Positions 32,116 through 44,600 of a DNA stretch of 64,000 bases are shown here, piece after piece (position 1 is the stretch's first letter; each line of letters opens with the position of its first letter). Origin of the DNA: Dactylonectria macrodidyma (Eukaryota > Ascomycota > Sordariomycetes > Hypocreales > Nectriaceae); contig JAGMUV010000008.1 of NCBI GenBank assembly GCA_020744425.1, positions 558,001 to 622,000 of the forward strand. The letters are read 5' to 3'. The notes beneath the pieces were generated by a model that saw only the letters and a list, made by a program, of their open reading frames with translations, did not search any database and was not told the origin of the DNA. Made by a program: the position numbers and the translations under genes.

Positions 32116-35100
32116 CTACCCTATAAGTTGTCTTTTGGGTCTCTGCCCTCCTTGATATCTGAGTCTTGCCTCCTTATCAGGGCTGTTGCCTTCCTTCTGG
32201 CTGCGTGTTTTCGCAATCTGGTCCTTCATAGCTTCCATTCGCTGTTCCAGGGCAATCCGGTCTGAAATGTCCTCCATTTGAAGCATCTTTATGAATGTTG
32301 CATGCCGTTGCTTGGGCAGGGCCTTTGTCATCCCGTCTGCAATCATCTTCGACGTTGGGACCCAGCCGAACTCGACTCTCTTCTCCCTGTATTCTTGTCG
32401 TAGCCAGTGTCGATGAATATCCACATGCCGAAGCTTCGTAGTCAACTTGGCTGATTCCTCAGTCATGAGCCTGATTGTCTGGGCATTATCGCATTCAATA
32501 TGCAATGGTCCGTCAATCTGAACTTCCAGCTCCTTAAGAATCCTGCTTGTAAAGATAGCTTCCTTAGCCGTCTGAGACAAAGCGAGCAATTCAGCTTCAG
32601 TGCTTGACGTAGTGACCGTAGACTGTTTTGTTGCTTTCTAGGCAATTGGTCCTCCAAATAGCATCATTACATAGCCTTGCGAGCTCTTCCTGTCTATTGT
32701 ATTGTCTGCATAGGAAGCATCGCTTGTATATAGGAAGCTCTTGAGGAATCTTGTTCCTCCCAGCCTGATTCCTAGTGAACGTGTTCCATACAAATACTGC
32801 AAGACTCGGTCTGCGGCCTTGTGATGTGTCTGGTCTGGATTCTGATTGAACCTAGCTAGTCTTGCGGCTGCGAATGCAACATCGGGTCGTGTTGAGATTG
32901 ATGCGAACAATATCGATCCGACTTTCTTCAAATATTTCTCGATCGAACGCCAGTCGGCTTGGCAGGTTGCTGGTAACAATTCTTCCTCTGTCATCGGAGT
33001 CTTAGGAACCTTGGTCTCTAGATCGATATCATACTGGTAAGCAATCTTATCGATATATGCATCTTGAGTCAGCCAGATAGATCGCTTGGCTCTGTTTCGT
33101 ATGATGTGAATTCCAAGAAACCACTTCGGTTCTCCTAGCACGGTCATATTATAGGTCTGCTGTAGGCCTTCCATAGCCTTCTTTGCCCTGCCTGCCTTCT
33201 CCTTCTGGTATGCCCAGATAAGATCGTCAACAAAGAAGAAGACAATCACTCCATCTTTAAGCATGACACAGGGTTCGTCAGGAACAGTCCTGAAGCCGAG
33301 GTCTCGGAGGGTTCGTGTCAGGTCTTGTTGCTATAAGAACGGAGACCTCCGTAGTCCGTAGAGCGCCTTCTGGAGCTTTAGAACTCTGCCGTACTTTTGG
33401 AATCCCGGTGGCATTCTCATGAATACCAGCTCATCTAGCTCGCAGTGTACGAAAGCATTTACAGCATCCATCTGCACGAGCTCTAGATCGTATTCTGCTG
33501 CAATTGCTATAAGCGCCCTGAAAGACATGCTTGTAAGCGTTGTTGCTCGAGTCGGCAGATCTCCCCTAGCCTGTTGATTGCCGCAGACAACAAGACGGGC
33601 TTTGCACTTAACCAGGTATCCATGCTTGTCTGTTTTATAAGTAAATACCTACATACAGCTTAGCACCTGTTGTCCTTTTGCCTGATGCTATGGCACTTCC
33701 ACGAACGACTTCATCTATTGGTGAGATGCTATATGTTCTTCTTGTGCTTTGCGGAACTGTTCTTTAAACGGGTGGCTGTCGAGATCCCTGAGAGTCTTCG
33801 GCTCCTCTGGTAAGTTTCGCTTATGTATCTTCTCCGGCTTGAACTTCATTCTAGCGACGAAACTCCTATGATAAGCTGTCTCGATTGGAACTGGGACAAA
33901 GTCTTCCAAGCAGCTTTCCATGACTGCAATTAGCGGGATATCTGCTCTTACCCTCTCAGCTCTAGCGACTGGTAAGAAGACTGAAAGCGCTGCATCTTGC
34001 TCTTGGTCTGGTTCAGTTGGTGGAGGTGTACATAATGCTTCCTCCAAAGCTCTTGCTAGTTCGTAGTCTTCTTTGTCCGCTTGGTCGTCCTGATATTCTT
34101 CTAGATCATTTTCTGGATCATTTTCTGGATCATTTTCTGGAACCATTTCTTCCCCATCGTCACCCTAGTCTTCTTCATGGTTGCCAGATTTAAAGACTGG
34201 CTCGTCTTCTTTAAGTATAGCTTGGTTGTTCAGCTGGCTTGGCGGAATAGCAACCTTCTCGACCAGGTCATCGACGCTATCAATAAGTTCCTTTTCCGTA
34301 CATTTGCTGTTAAAGAATGTGTCTTCGTTAAAGATAACGTCTCGAGTTAATATGACTTTTCCTTTGTGCGGGACCTAAATACGAAAGATGTTTGTCGAGT
34401 CATAGCTAATAAGATAGCCGATGTGCGCTCTTGGGTCAAGCTTGCGGAGCTTCTTTCGTTTGAGTTGCGCTTGTGATGTTATGGCGTAGGCCCTGCAGCC
34501 ATATGCCTTCAAGTGCGATAGGTATGGCTATCTTGAGTAGAACAACTCATAAGGGGTCTTCCACTCATTCGACTCTCGCGGTGTTCTGTTCTTCAGGTAC
34601 ACGGCTGCGCTGATTATTTCTCTCCAAAGACCATGCGGTATGTTGGCTGTGATTCTCATCACTCGGCTCCTCTCAATTACCGCACCCCCTGAGCGTTCAG
34701 CTCCTCCGTTCTGAGCTTGCGTATTTGGCGCTGATGGTTTCCCAATGATGCCTCTCCACATCATCCAGTATTTAAACTTCTTAGTGAAGAGCTCATTGTC
34801 TGAGCGAACCACTTTAACCAGATAGCCATAGTGGATCTTCATCCAGTGATAGAAGTGTCTCACTATCTTGCCGCTCTCTCGTCTGTCATACGTCTTGGTA
34901 TAATACGGAAAGACCATACCAGACCAGGCGTCTGTGATAAACATGGCTCGAATAAAGCCCTTCGTATCTTCATCGATGTCGGTCTAGTCAATCCAAATTT
35001 CGTAACATGGCTTGTCTTTTTCTCGGTCTGGTGGATGTCGAGATATCTGCCGATGTATCTTCCCTTGGCTGCAGCCTGGATACTGCGTTGTCTTTGGTCC

Positions 35101-36960
35101 ACGGAGTCGTATCCCTAGGGAATTCTTTCCCAAGTGATGCAATACTAACGGACTTGGATGTCCCATTCGAAGATGCCATAAGGATCTAATCGCTACTGCT
35201 GGTGCTCTTAGATTTCGCGATGTTCTTCGCCTGTATTGCGTGCTAAAAATAGCATCCTCAACGTCGCGCGAAATCTCTCGATACTGCAGTATGAATTGAT
35301 TATGCATCTGATGGACGATGCATATAGTTGAGCCGTCCCTTCGGATTAAGAGGTTGTTGATAGTGTCCCAGAAGATTCCGTTTTCTCGAAGCAATTGAAA
35401 GGATACTAGGTTCGTGCTGAAATCGGTACAATAGGTTGCGTTCCGTAGGCGCAAAATTCCAACTTTCCCGTCTGGAAGTGTGACCTCTAGGTCAACTCTT
35501 CCAAAACCTAGGATTGGAACTTCTGATGCTCCTGCAATAACTGCCTCTCCGTCTGCTGCCTTGCGGAAGGTCTTAAACCTAGTCAGATCGTTAAAAATAT
35601 GCAACGTTGTACCAGAATCCAAGATCGTTGATAAACGTAGCGGATACACAGTAGTTGCAGAGGTAAAGGCTGATCGTAGGTGCGCTGTGTTCGCCGCTCC
35701 TATGATCTTCACTCTGGCCTTTCTCTCCTGTAATTGTCAGTTCCCTTTCTGTTCTCGTAAAGCATCAACCCTTCTCTGCAGCTCGTGGTCGTCCTCTAGC
35801 GCCTTCTTAGCCCTTAGCATACGACGATTATTGCGAGGCATGCCCTCCGGTCTCTTATCTTCGAACACACACCAGCAGTCAGATAGGTCATGCCCTCTCA
35901 TACCGCAGGCTGGGCATGTAAGTGCTGGCCTCTTACTAGAGCGTCCTCTGGAGCCAGACTTCGTCCTCTTCCCACCCTTTGGCGTGGATGCTTCCTCACT
36001 GTGGTCACTCTCCTCGTTGCCTCCCTCTGTGTGGAACGCCCCGCCCCTCACGGTGTTACCACTCGTGGGCCTCTTGCGGGATGCCCATTCACGCATTGTA
36101 GAGGCAACCTCTTGAGGTGTCTAAACCTTTGAGCCATTGGGAGCAGGTCGCTGTATGGCCAATGCAATCAGGTCAATACCTCCTGGTCTAGATTGGGAAT
36201 CTGATTCTAAGGTTTCACTCCTACTGCTTGTGTGGAGTCGTCGCTGCTTAGCCGCTTCTGCTTGGGCAGTCTGGTGGGCGAGCGCATCTTGGAGGCGTCT
36301 TCTCTGAAGAACTGCTTCGGCATCTAGAATCTTGGCCCCCTCTGTGAAAGCTGTTGCATAGCTTTGATGGATTGGTTCAATTAGGTCAGCGAACTCTCGA
36401 AGCCATTGACCGGTCTCGGTCTCTGCTAGGTGATACTTCTTTGCCTTAATTATCATCGATTCCCACGACTCAAGCCATTGTGGGAAGGCTTTCTGATTCT
36501 TAAAGCCTTTCATCACGGCAATATATTCGTCTTTTACCTTAGCTATTATAAAGCCTTCTGATGGAGCAGCAGAGCTCTTGAGCAGCTGCATCCACTCTCG
36601 CAGTGTGTCTTTTCTGTCGAGCGGTTGCCTGTACTTAGTCGAAACTGTCTCCAGGATAGTATCGTATACCGTATTAATCTCTGTCTCCTGCTTTCCGAAG
36701 TCCCGCTTCCTGACTTCCTATTGCTTAAACATAGTATCATACGCTCGCTGCTGCGACGGTGATAGCTGGGTATAGTCTGTGGTAGTAGCGTTAAAGTCGC
36801 TATACTGAGGCTCTCTTGGTTCTTGCAAGAGTTCCCCAATAGGATGATTAGGATGCATGTAGGACCATATCTTCCTTGGAGTCTTGGCTGATGTGGACTG
36901 AATCCACGCATCCCAATTTTCCTTCCCAGTCAAGATCACTCTCTGGTCTTTTGACGTCAT
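32116..36960 (-). pseudogene. Copia Gag-Pol polyprotein, 11 in-frame stops, no frameshift
   Basis: One reading phase runs from the ATG at 36958-36960 to the stop at 32116, about 1,615 codons. Gag is followed by a CCHC knuckle (CPACGMRGHDLSDC, about 35900), protease (LDSGTTLHIF), integrase zinc region (LWHLRMGHPS, then YPGCSQGK with one Cys replaced by Tyr), integrase core (FITDAWSGMVFPYY; NGGAERSGG), RT (QMDAVNAFVHCELDE; FFVDDLIW) and RNase H (TSSTEAELLALSQTAKEAIF). Stops: TAG at 36718, 36121, 34984, 34528, 34375, 34165, 33715, 33649, 33331 and 32638, and TGA at 35737. Several TAGs sit where Copia proteins have Trp, for example GGPIA-stop-KATKQ. TGG to TAG is C to T at CpA on the plus strand. 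This copy cannot make its own polyprotein. Confidence 0.93.
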
Positions 36961-37108
36961 ATTCGGATCGGCCGGAACGGACGGTATCGATCGATTTTGA
37001 CTGCGTCACGACGTATTCTATCTGAACAACGATGGATATCGGCCCTTCGAGGTCTGGCTCGATGCAAATCGTATTGTTGCTGTCTTTTTCAATGGAATTG
37101 TCGCGAAC

Positions 37109-37120
37109 CGGGCTCATAAC
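37109..37120 (-). other. Primer-binding site, probable half-tRNA (initiator Met) type
   Basis: GTTATGAGCCCG on the minus strand starts at the first base after the 5' LTR. It is complementary to CGGGCTCATAAC, which matches the anticodon stem-loop of initiator tRNA-Met (CAT anticodon) rather than its 3' end, as in Drosophila copia. The assignment is from general knowledge of that tRNA. Confidence 0.6.
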
Positions 37121-37294
37121 TGTCACGAGCTTTTGTCGTGTGTGGCACCTGATTGGGTGTGTGTATGTTCTTGTTTGTGTCCAGTCCCCGCTCTGAGTCC
37201 CTGTACACCCTTTATGCTAAAATAGCTAGAAGGATATTGCTATAGCAGGCACACGCCATATACACGCCCTGCTACCCAAATACACATCGTGACA
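37121..37294 (-). repeat. Copia 5' LTR
   Basis: 174-base LTR at the gag end. It is identical to 31907-32080 and followed on the right by the GGGGA duplication. Confidence 0.95.
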
Positions 37295-37299
37295 GGGGA

Positions 37300-38640
37300 G
37301 GCGCACGCCGCGGCGAAGGCATTAGGAACACACCGGTGTACACCGGCCGCTTTAGCGGCTCTCGCCAGAGGTATTTGGTCAAGCGCTCCTACTTACGCCC
37401 TTAACTAAGTTTTGGGCGCCGTCCTTAAGACATTCCATCAGCACTAAAAATACTACGTCACCCCATGCACATTGGAGCGGCGATGGGGTGCATGGGGTAG
37501 CCTCAGCCAAAGGCGACAGAGCTGACATGAGAATTGCACCGACTACGACATTCCAGGCAGTTCTTAGTATTCCCAGCAGATTTCCGTTTACTAACGAAGT
37601 CACCAGCCGGTTTCTTCTCACTGCAGCGGGCACAGACAATAGACACTAAGTCATCTTAAAGCCCTTAAGGAGTAGACTTCGGATGCATTACTCAATGACG
37701 CAAGACATGAAGATGCGTTGCGTAAACGAAGTTTCCATGCCAAGCGAAATTCCAAGTAAAGAAGCCAGGGGGACTGCTAGCTAGCAAGCTAGGCCCACTT
37801 TTTATGACCCGTCGTCCAGTTGCGGTACGTTTTATAGCCGTCCATACAACATTTAAACCAATCAGAGACTGAGAAACTTATTAATCCCTGTCTGCACCAA
37901 ACCCTCACCCTCACTGGGGAGCAGCCGCCACACCGGCTTGCTAGGAAGGTGTCAAATGTTAGAGTGAATTGCTTGTATTCATGTGTTCCCCCTTGCTGCT
38001 TGAGGTTTTGGAGCAAGCTCTATATGCCTTTTCTGTGCTATGTAGAATCAACTGGAAGTTGCTTGCTAAGCCTGTGGCAATAGGTGGCAACTGTCATCTT
38101 TGATGACAATATTTATCAGCTTTTCAAGCTAGTTCCATGAGCTTCCTTTTGCCACTATTTAACAGAAGGCCTCCCGTTAGGAAGCCACATTTTATTAGCC
38201 AATCAGAAGGTAGATAACTTTGCAACCAATCAGAGGCCAGGGACGGGGGTGTGAAGGGTCGGGCGCGAATAAGACAGGAGAGGCAAACCGGTCGCGGTTT
38301 ACACAAAGGAGCCTTGAGGAACGAAGCTAGTATGGCTTATTCCGATTTCCTTCATCGCCTCTATTAATATATTCCAAGTTCGAATCTTGAGTGTTATAAC
38401 ATGGTTTATAGCAAGTTATGCTAGAAGGCGCTACTTCGTCAATTAGCACGTAATATAGCTCAGGTCCTACCCTGGAATGTCTTATATTTTAAATAATGCA
38501 TAATTAAGATAATTTAACATAAATAGACCCAATTATTATTAAAATAACTATTTTACTATATCTAAAAGTACTATAAAAAGAGTACTAATAAGTAGGCTTT
38601 AAGGTTTATAATAAATTATATATAAGTACTAAGGATAAGG
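37300..38640. other. Non-coding TE debris with CCAAT boxes and a dispersed repeat
   Basis: No gene is recognised. Segments 37913-37949 and 38165-38183 recur fused together at 56489-56539. CCAATCAG occurs at about 37857, 38200 and 38227. AAACCGGTCGCGGTTT (38287) is palindromic. From about 38400 rightwards the sequence becomes rich in TAG/CTA/ATA words, typical of the RIP-mutated block. Confidence 0.45.
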
Positions 38641-38645
38641 AGTAG

Positions 38646-38838
38646 TGTCACGGGCCAGATGAGATCAACTCAAGAGGTAATGCCACTGTATTGCGAGGAT
38701 ACTACGATGAAGAGGAAAGAGAAAGCGGGCAGGCGCGTAGACGCGTGGACGCGTTAATAGTCCGTGTAGCCTGCCCCGTGCGTCCTAGTTACATATCGAC
38801 CCCACCCTGGGTCCAGCACTCCAGACGCTCCCGTCACA
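38646..38838. repeat. Solo LTR with 5-bp TSD
   Basis: 193 bases starting TGTCACGGGCC and ending CTCCCGTCACA, flanked by AGTAG at 38641-38645 and again at 38839-38843. TG...CA ends and a 5-bp duplication define a solo LTR, most likely Copia-type. It is GC-richer than its surroundings and lacks their TAG/CTA bias. Confidence 0.85.
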
Positions 38839-39177
38839 AGTAGTAAGGTTAATAAAGGCATTAGAGCTTAATTATACTACTTAGATATAAAATGCATAAA
38901 GTTAAAACAATTTCTCATTCATATGCACACTCTGATTGATAGTGAATGATGATAACATACTGATCAGACTTTCTATTCATCAAACTTTGGATACCTCTTC
39001 TAAATACTTGTTCTTAAGAGGGTGGCGACTCTGGCTTAGACGGTTAGAGGACTCCGATATAGAAGCTATAATAGTATCAAGGACGTATGCATATGCGGTC
39101 AGATGAGTCATAGGCGCGATGTATCTTATGAAGGACGCGACGGGGGCCTGATTCCCACTGTGGCATGTTCTGGGCTC

Positions 39178-40543
39178 GTTAACAGTCTCCTGTGAGCTCG
39201 AGCTTCCGGCGGAAGGATGTGCTGAGGAAGGGATGACGATTGGGGACGTCGGCGACTAGCATAGCCTCTTCGTAGGCGATGCGTAATCGACGCCTGAAGC
39301 TGGTCGCTTCGGCGTCAGCGTTGGCGAGGCGGGGAAGTAGGGGTACTATGTAGATAGTGTAGAGGTAATAGATAGCATCGATTCGTCCGGGGTCGAAGCT
39401 AGAGTTGGGGATACAGCAGGAAGAGGAGTCGGCGGGGTAGCAGGCCTGCGCGCAGTGAATTTAGCCTTAATATCCTCGAACGGCGTATGGCCAGAAGATA
39501 ATAAACGGATCGCTAAGGCCGCAGTACCTGGCTATGGCGTTAGTGAGCCAGACCTAGAAACTCCCTTGTTGAGAAAGGTCCAGGAGTTAGGAACGATGAT
39601 GAAGACGTAGTCCTGCTCGAGGGTCGGCGGCTGCACTATGAGATGATGACCAAGCAGGCCGGCCACCTTGCTAGTGCAGGTCAGCAAAGCATTGCTCTAG
39701 AACTGGGTGTCTCGCCTCTCGGCCATCTTCTTATAAAGCGAGGCCTAAGGATTCGCGCGGATAGGGAAGATGATAAAGACCTAGAAGGGGTGGAAGCCTC
39801 TGTATAGCGTCTTATTAGGATTTCTAAAAGTAAGAAATGTGGTTAGCTAGATGAAGCCGCAGCACTTGAGTTAGACATTGTTTAGAGCGGGTATAGATTC
39901 CTTGCGTAGGAGGGCAGGGCCTGGACTTATAATAAGGCCGGTAAAACTGACAATTGGGGATGAAAGAGGAAACTGATCGGTTATAGATAGGCTCTGAGGT
40001 AATATTCTATAGGCAAAGAGGTTAGTGAAAATCGAAAGAGCGATAGAAAGAGAATATAATGAATATAATATACGGCTAATAGCCTTAATCACATACTATA
40101 AGGGTAGGGATAGTATATGCAAGGAGACTGCTATTTATAGACTCCTCTAAGCTATTTTAATGCTTAACGTCTTAGGTCAGTGTGAATAGGTAAACACAAC
40201 TAGCTATTAAAAACTACTAGTTAAGCCAGTCTTTAGGAATAACCTGCTGATTATATAGGGATAAGTTAAGGCTGAAGAAGATAGAGGGAGACGGATTAGT
40301 AGGATCGGTATGTAGGGGTAAGTAATCTAGAGCTGTAAGCTATGGAGGGGTGGGGAGGATGACCCTTGCGATGGTCTCTGCATTCAGGCCCTTAATATGA
40401 TGCTGGTCTGAAGAGGCAAATCTCGAAGGGCAGCCAGGTTGGACGAAGAATGTTATAGATATATCGCTACTGGCGCTCCTCTGGCTTGCTAGCGGCTTGC
40501 GAGAGTGCGCTAGTCTATAGGTCGAGGTAATAGACGCAGCCAT
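39178..40543 (-). pseudogene. Second copy of the Helitron-associated gene, RIP-mutated
   Basis: Homologue of the plus-strand gene at 13177-14701. From the ATG at 40541-40543 the frame gives LNAETIARVILPTPP, a TAG, then SIFFSLNLSLYNQQVIPKDW, which parallels YFSLNLSVYNQQI of the first copy. Further on, GFHPF-stop-VFIIFPIRAN, KKMAERRDTQF and YVFIIVPNSWTF parallel the first copy's GFHPFQVFILFPIRA, KKMADRKDTQF and YVFIVVPDSWTF. Many TAG/TAA codons interrupt it. It ends with a frame FRRKLELTGDC that differs from the first copy's tail. It is transcribed away from the RepHel pseudogene that starts about 1.1-1.6 kb to the right, the same head-to-head layout. Function unknown. Confidence 0.8.
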
Positions 40544-41640
40544 TATAGAAGATACTGGCTAGTTATTTATATATCTGACTTATCAGTTATTAAGAGACGT
40601 AGGTTAAATGTCGATAGGTATAAGGAGAAGATAAGAGTTAGCGTTAGTTAAAGGTTAGAAGAGAAGAAGATAAGAAAAGACGAGGATAACTGATGATGTT
40701 AGTATAGTGGGTAGTAGTTAAAGTAAAGTTAAGTTATGGTTAGTTATTAAGAAGAAGGGTAAAATAAAGGGGGATATTCATCTAGTAGTAGAGCTAGAGA
40801 GAAATGGAAACTAAGTGAGGATAGAAGAAGGCTTAACTATTATAATTTTCTAATAGATCTAGATTATTAGAATAAAAGCTCTTAATTTTTCTATTTAGTG
40901 AGTAAAGAAGGGCCAGTTTTTTATATATAATATGAATTAAGTATCTAGGCCTATTATATTAAAGAGATTGCTTTTTAGGAGATATAGATAATACTAACCT
41001 CTAACTAAAAGCCCGGACTCGTGGATTACTGGCTTAAATAGCCTGTATGAATAGCTAGAAGGCCTTCCTTCTAGTTTGATCTAATATATAACCTGTTAGT
41101 TTATTAGATATAGCATTACCCAGGCGAGCCAAGCTTTTATCTAATAGGCATTTACTATTAGATACTAGCTTATGTTTAGACGCATTTGCAGTTTTAATAG
41201 TAGTAGAAACTGTCTTAAGAGCAGCCTAGAAACGCTTAAAGACAGTAAGTAAGTAGTAGACATATTCTATATGCATAGGTATAGATAGATAGAATCCCTA
41301 GAGAGAGCAGATAGAAGAAGGCGGGGTCTAGAAGATAGATGTGATAGTGTGTGTCTTAGCTCAGAAGGTAGGTAAGTTAAGGAAAATATAAGAATAAGAA
41401 GAAATAGAGGTCTGAATACTAATAGAGGAGGATAGAGTAAACTATAGTATAAATATTTATAGTAAGATAATAAGATATAAATAGAGAGCATTGGGTTTAG
41501 GCAATTATAAGGTTATAATAAGTAAGGGGTCCCTTCTCGCTTTATTAAAATGATTGAAATTAAAAGAGCAAGGCATATAATAATAGAATATAATCTAGAC
41601 TAAGAGACCGGGTTTCTTATGCCTATAGAGCCCTATAGGG
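40544..41640. promoter_or_regulatory. Divergent spacer of Helitron 2 (RIP-mutated)
   Basis: AT-rich, TAG/CTA-rich sequence between the divergent Helitron 2 genes, by analogy with 11502-13176. I do not see the 105-base minisatellite of Helitron 1 here, either because it was absent or because mutation has erased it. Confidence 0.45.
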
Positions 41641-44600
41641 TCAGCGTCCGTAGCGCGGATAATAATGCAGACCAGAGGCGTCGTATTGGATTAGGCAATG
41701 TAACTAAGGATGACGAGAGGCAATAGGAACCTTACACAGTAGTCGCTACCTCAGCCCTGATGTTTTGGCGTATTTTACTAGAAGAAGCACGGAGGATAGG
41801 TGAGGATAAGGGAGAAGGAGCAGTAGCAGGATTAAATAATTACTACGAGGAGTAATCTAATGGACACAAACGGCATATTATAGCCAGTCTCATTCACCGC
41901 ACTAGGCTCAGGCAGAGTCGTTTAATAATGAGGACTAGTAGAGAGCGCGATAGAGGACGTACTAGAAAACATAATAGTAGCAATGACTAAACCAGGCCTA
42001 TGCTTCGGCCAATCTAGCTAAAGTTAACTATAGGGTTCTTTAAAACTAGCGAGCTAGTTTACCTAAGCCCTAGACTAACTTAATAAACCTAAGGGGGGGA
42101 GGCACTAATAGAGCCTCGCGGTAATAGTATATAGAATGGCAGTAAAGCATTAGCCGAAGGGGGAGGGGGGAGCTATCCTAAGCGTCGCTACAGAAGGCTA
42201 AAGACCTGAACTCAAGCCTTCGCCGCTAGGGAAGTCGCCCTGCGGGCCATATAGCCTAGGGAGGTATAGAACGAGTAAGAGAATGCGCATACAGAGGAGA
42301 CATTGCATATAGGTAGTGGCCAAGGGGTACTCAGCCTGGGGAGAGTAAGGCTGTATTATGAGCTAGCTAATACTCCTCTAGTACCGTTTAGGTCCAGGCA
42401 GCGCAGACCTAGAAGGGGAGGGAGCGTACGGTGACCTACGCGGCTAGGAGGAGCGTAAGAATAGTAGGCTTAGAGAGACATCGCCTTAGCGATATCTTCT
42501 CTAGTAAGAGAGGTCCTATTAAAGTCAATACCCGTTCTAGAGTTAGAGATAATATTAACCTTGAATATATACTAGCGAAGGAGGAGGACGAACTAAGTTG
42601 CTAAAAAAGGGCCGCTAGTAAAACGGGTTTGCTTAGGCGTTTATAAGGAAAGAATGGAATAGGAGAGGAGAGATGATCTTACTAGCGTATTATACTACTT
42701 AGATGAAGAATTCGCTAAGAAGCAATAGCTATCTTATAATAGGGAATAGTATGCGCCTATCCCACATAAGAGGAAGGTATCTATAGCGTAGTCATTCTAT
42801 AAGGCTTTTTATAATACTGAGACGTTATTAGTATAGATATGCATAGTATACTACTAGAAGTATAGAAAAGGAGAGTTAGAAGGTGTATAATAGGACTAGT
42901 GACTGTCTAGGTCTATAGAGAATAATGATAGTCCTTCCTTACCCTTTTCCTATTGCGAATGCTTCTCTGTCAGCCGCGATATTCTGGCCTGCCTAGAATG
43001 CGTAAGGTGCCTGACGAGGGGTTACTTATTAACTGCTGCCTGGCTATACGTTCGCCTAGGGTGTGAGTATATATTCTTAGAGGAATTAAAAGGTCTGACT
43101 CTAGTAGAAGAGAAACTTATTAGTCTAAACTCATACTATAGCTTTATTATAAAGTATAGTATTATAAATAGGCAGTGCTAGGGTATTATTTATTTAAAAT
43201 ATATTAAAAGATATATTATAGTATTCTTAAATAATATATAAGAGCTGGTTACTAAAGTTCTGCTTTATTCCCTTATTAAAGTTATAGATAGAATATATAT
43301 ATTATAATATAGTGCGTAGAAGCTAGGGCTAAGTAATCTCTTAAGACTTCTGTCTATATAATGCTAGATTATTAAGAGGGCGCTGGCTTAGCTATAGAAG
43401 AATAACCCTTACTACTAGGACATTAAGATCGATAAGGCAGAGATAGATAACTAGGGAGCTCTGCCTTACGATATGCTATTATAGATCCTTTAGTATATAG
43501 AGCGTAGCGAACTGTCTGCTTAAGAAAAGGTACGCATAGTGCAAATCGTACTGCCTGCTGAGCGCAGGATAGATGATGAGGACGCTATGGATATTGATGA
43601 AGTCATAGCCATACTCAGGCGTGAATAATAAGGAGAAGCCGAGTGTCGCTACTAGGAAGCGAGCCAGGGCAATAAAGCACTGTCCAGCGACGGAGGCAGC
43701 GACGGAGGCAGCGACGGAGTGAACGGAGACTACTGAGGCGCTCAGCTTGAAAGCACGGAGGCGGTTATCTATAAGGTCAGTTCATTCGGAATGTTTGCGC
43801 TCGACGCCCAGCCGGATATTATAGACACAGACAGGCTATAATTTGCCTAGGAAGCTATCGGGGAGGACGGAGAATAAGAAGCAGGGCAAGTTATCGTTAG
43901 GGAGTAGAGGAGGACGGAGAGATGGGTAGGGTCAGTATCTATATGGCAAAGCCTCAGTATAGAGCTATACATTTCTATATCCTGGGGCGAGGACTTCGCT
44001 GACTCATCCGACCCCTGGTTCTTCGTAAAGACATTCCTGAGCCTGTTCCCGTTTGGCATAGGCGGGCCTAGGCTGGCAGAGGAAAGCATTGACGAGGGCG
44101 CTAACGCATCTACGAGGGGTCTCCTGGCATTATGAAATATGAGCCTTATGGTATAGGCGGAAGTGGTACTAAGACGCTACGGCGGCCGCTTTATAACCCA
44201 CTACATCTTCGCCTTCCTCGTCTTTAACCTAGGCGTAAGGTTAAGGAATCGCCGAGTGAGCATGCTAAGCGTATTAAGGAGGGAGTTTCCCGCAGTAGAA
44301 TGCATTATACGGTCCCTAAATAGGGAGAGGCTGGAGTTAGCTTAGCGAGAGCTTGAGCTTTTAGGCCAGACCGCTAATGAGGGCATTAAAGAGCTGCTCA
44401 AAAGCCTCTCATTATATGGCTTCTGCTAGCCGATGTTAAAGGAGCATCGCCTCAGCCTGTAGCGTAAGATTAAGTCCCTTATTATCTAGTACGGCACCCC
44501 GGCTATCTAGTTCACGCTTAATCCGAATAATATTACCAGCTCTGTTAAGCTATGGCTGGCTGCATACTGTACTTACGATTCAGAAGGGGCTGAGGCGTTC

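Larger units (their letters stand above)
31907..37294 (-). mobile_element. Full-length Ty1/Copia LTR retrotransposon with 5-bp TSD
   Basis: 5,388 bases bounded by two 174-base LTRs that I read as identical, beginning TGTCACGAGC and ending ATCGTGACA. The flanks are GGGGA at 31902-31906 and GGGGA at 37295-37299, a perfect 5-bp target duplication. A primer-binding site lies just inside the right LTR and a purine tract (TAAGGGGGTG on the minus strand) just inside the left LTR, so transcription runs right to left. The domain order gag, protease, integrase, RT, RNase H is the Copia order. The coding frame is inactivated by stop codons. Confidence 0.95.
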
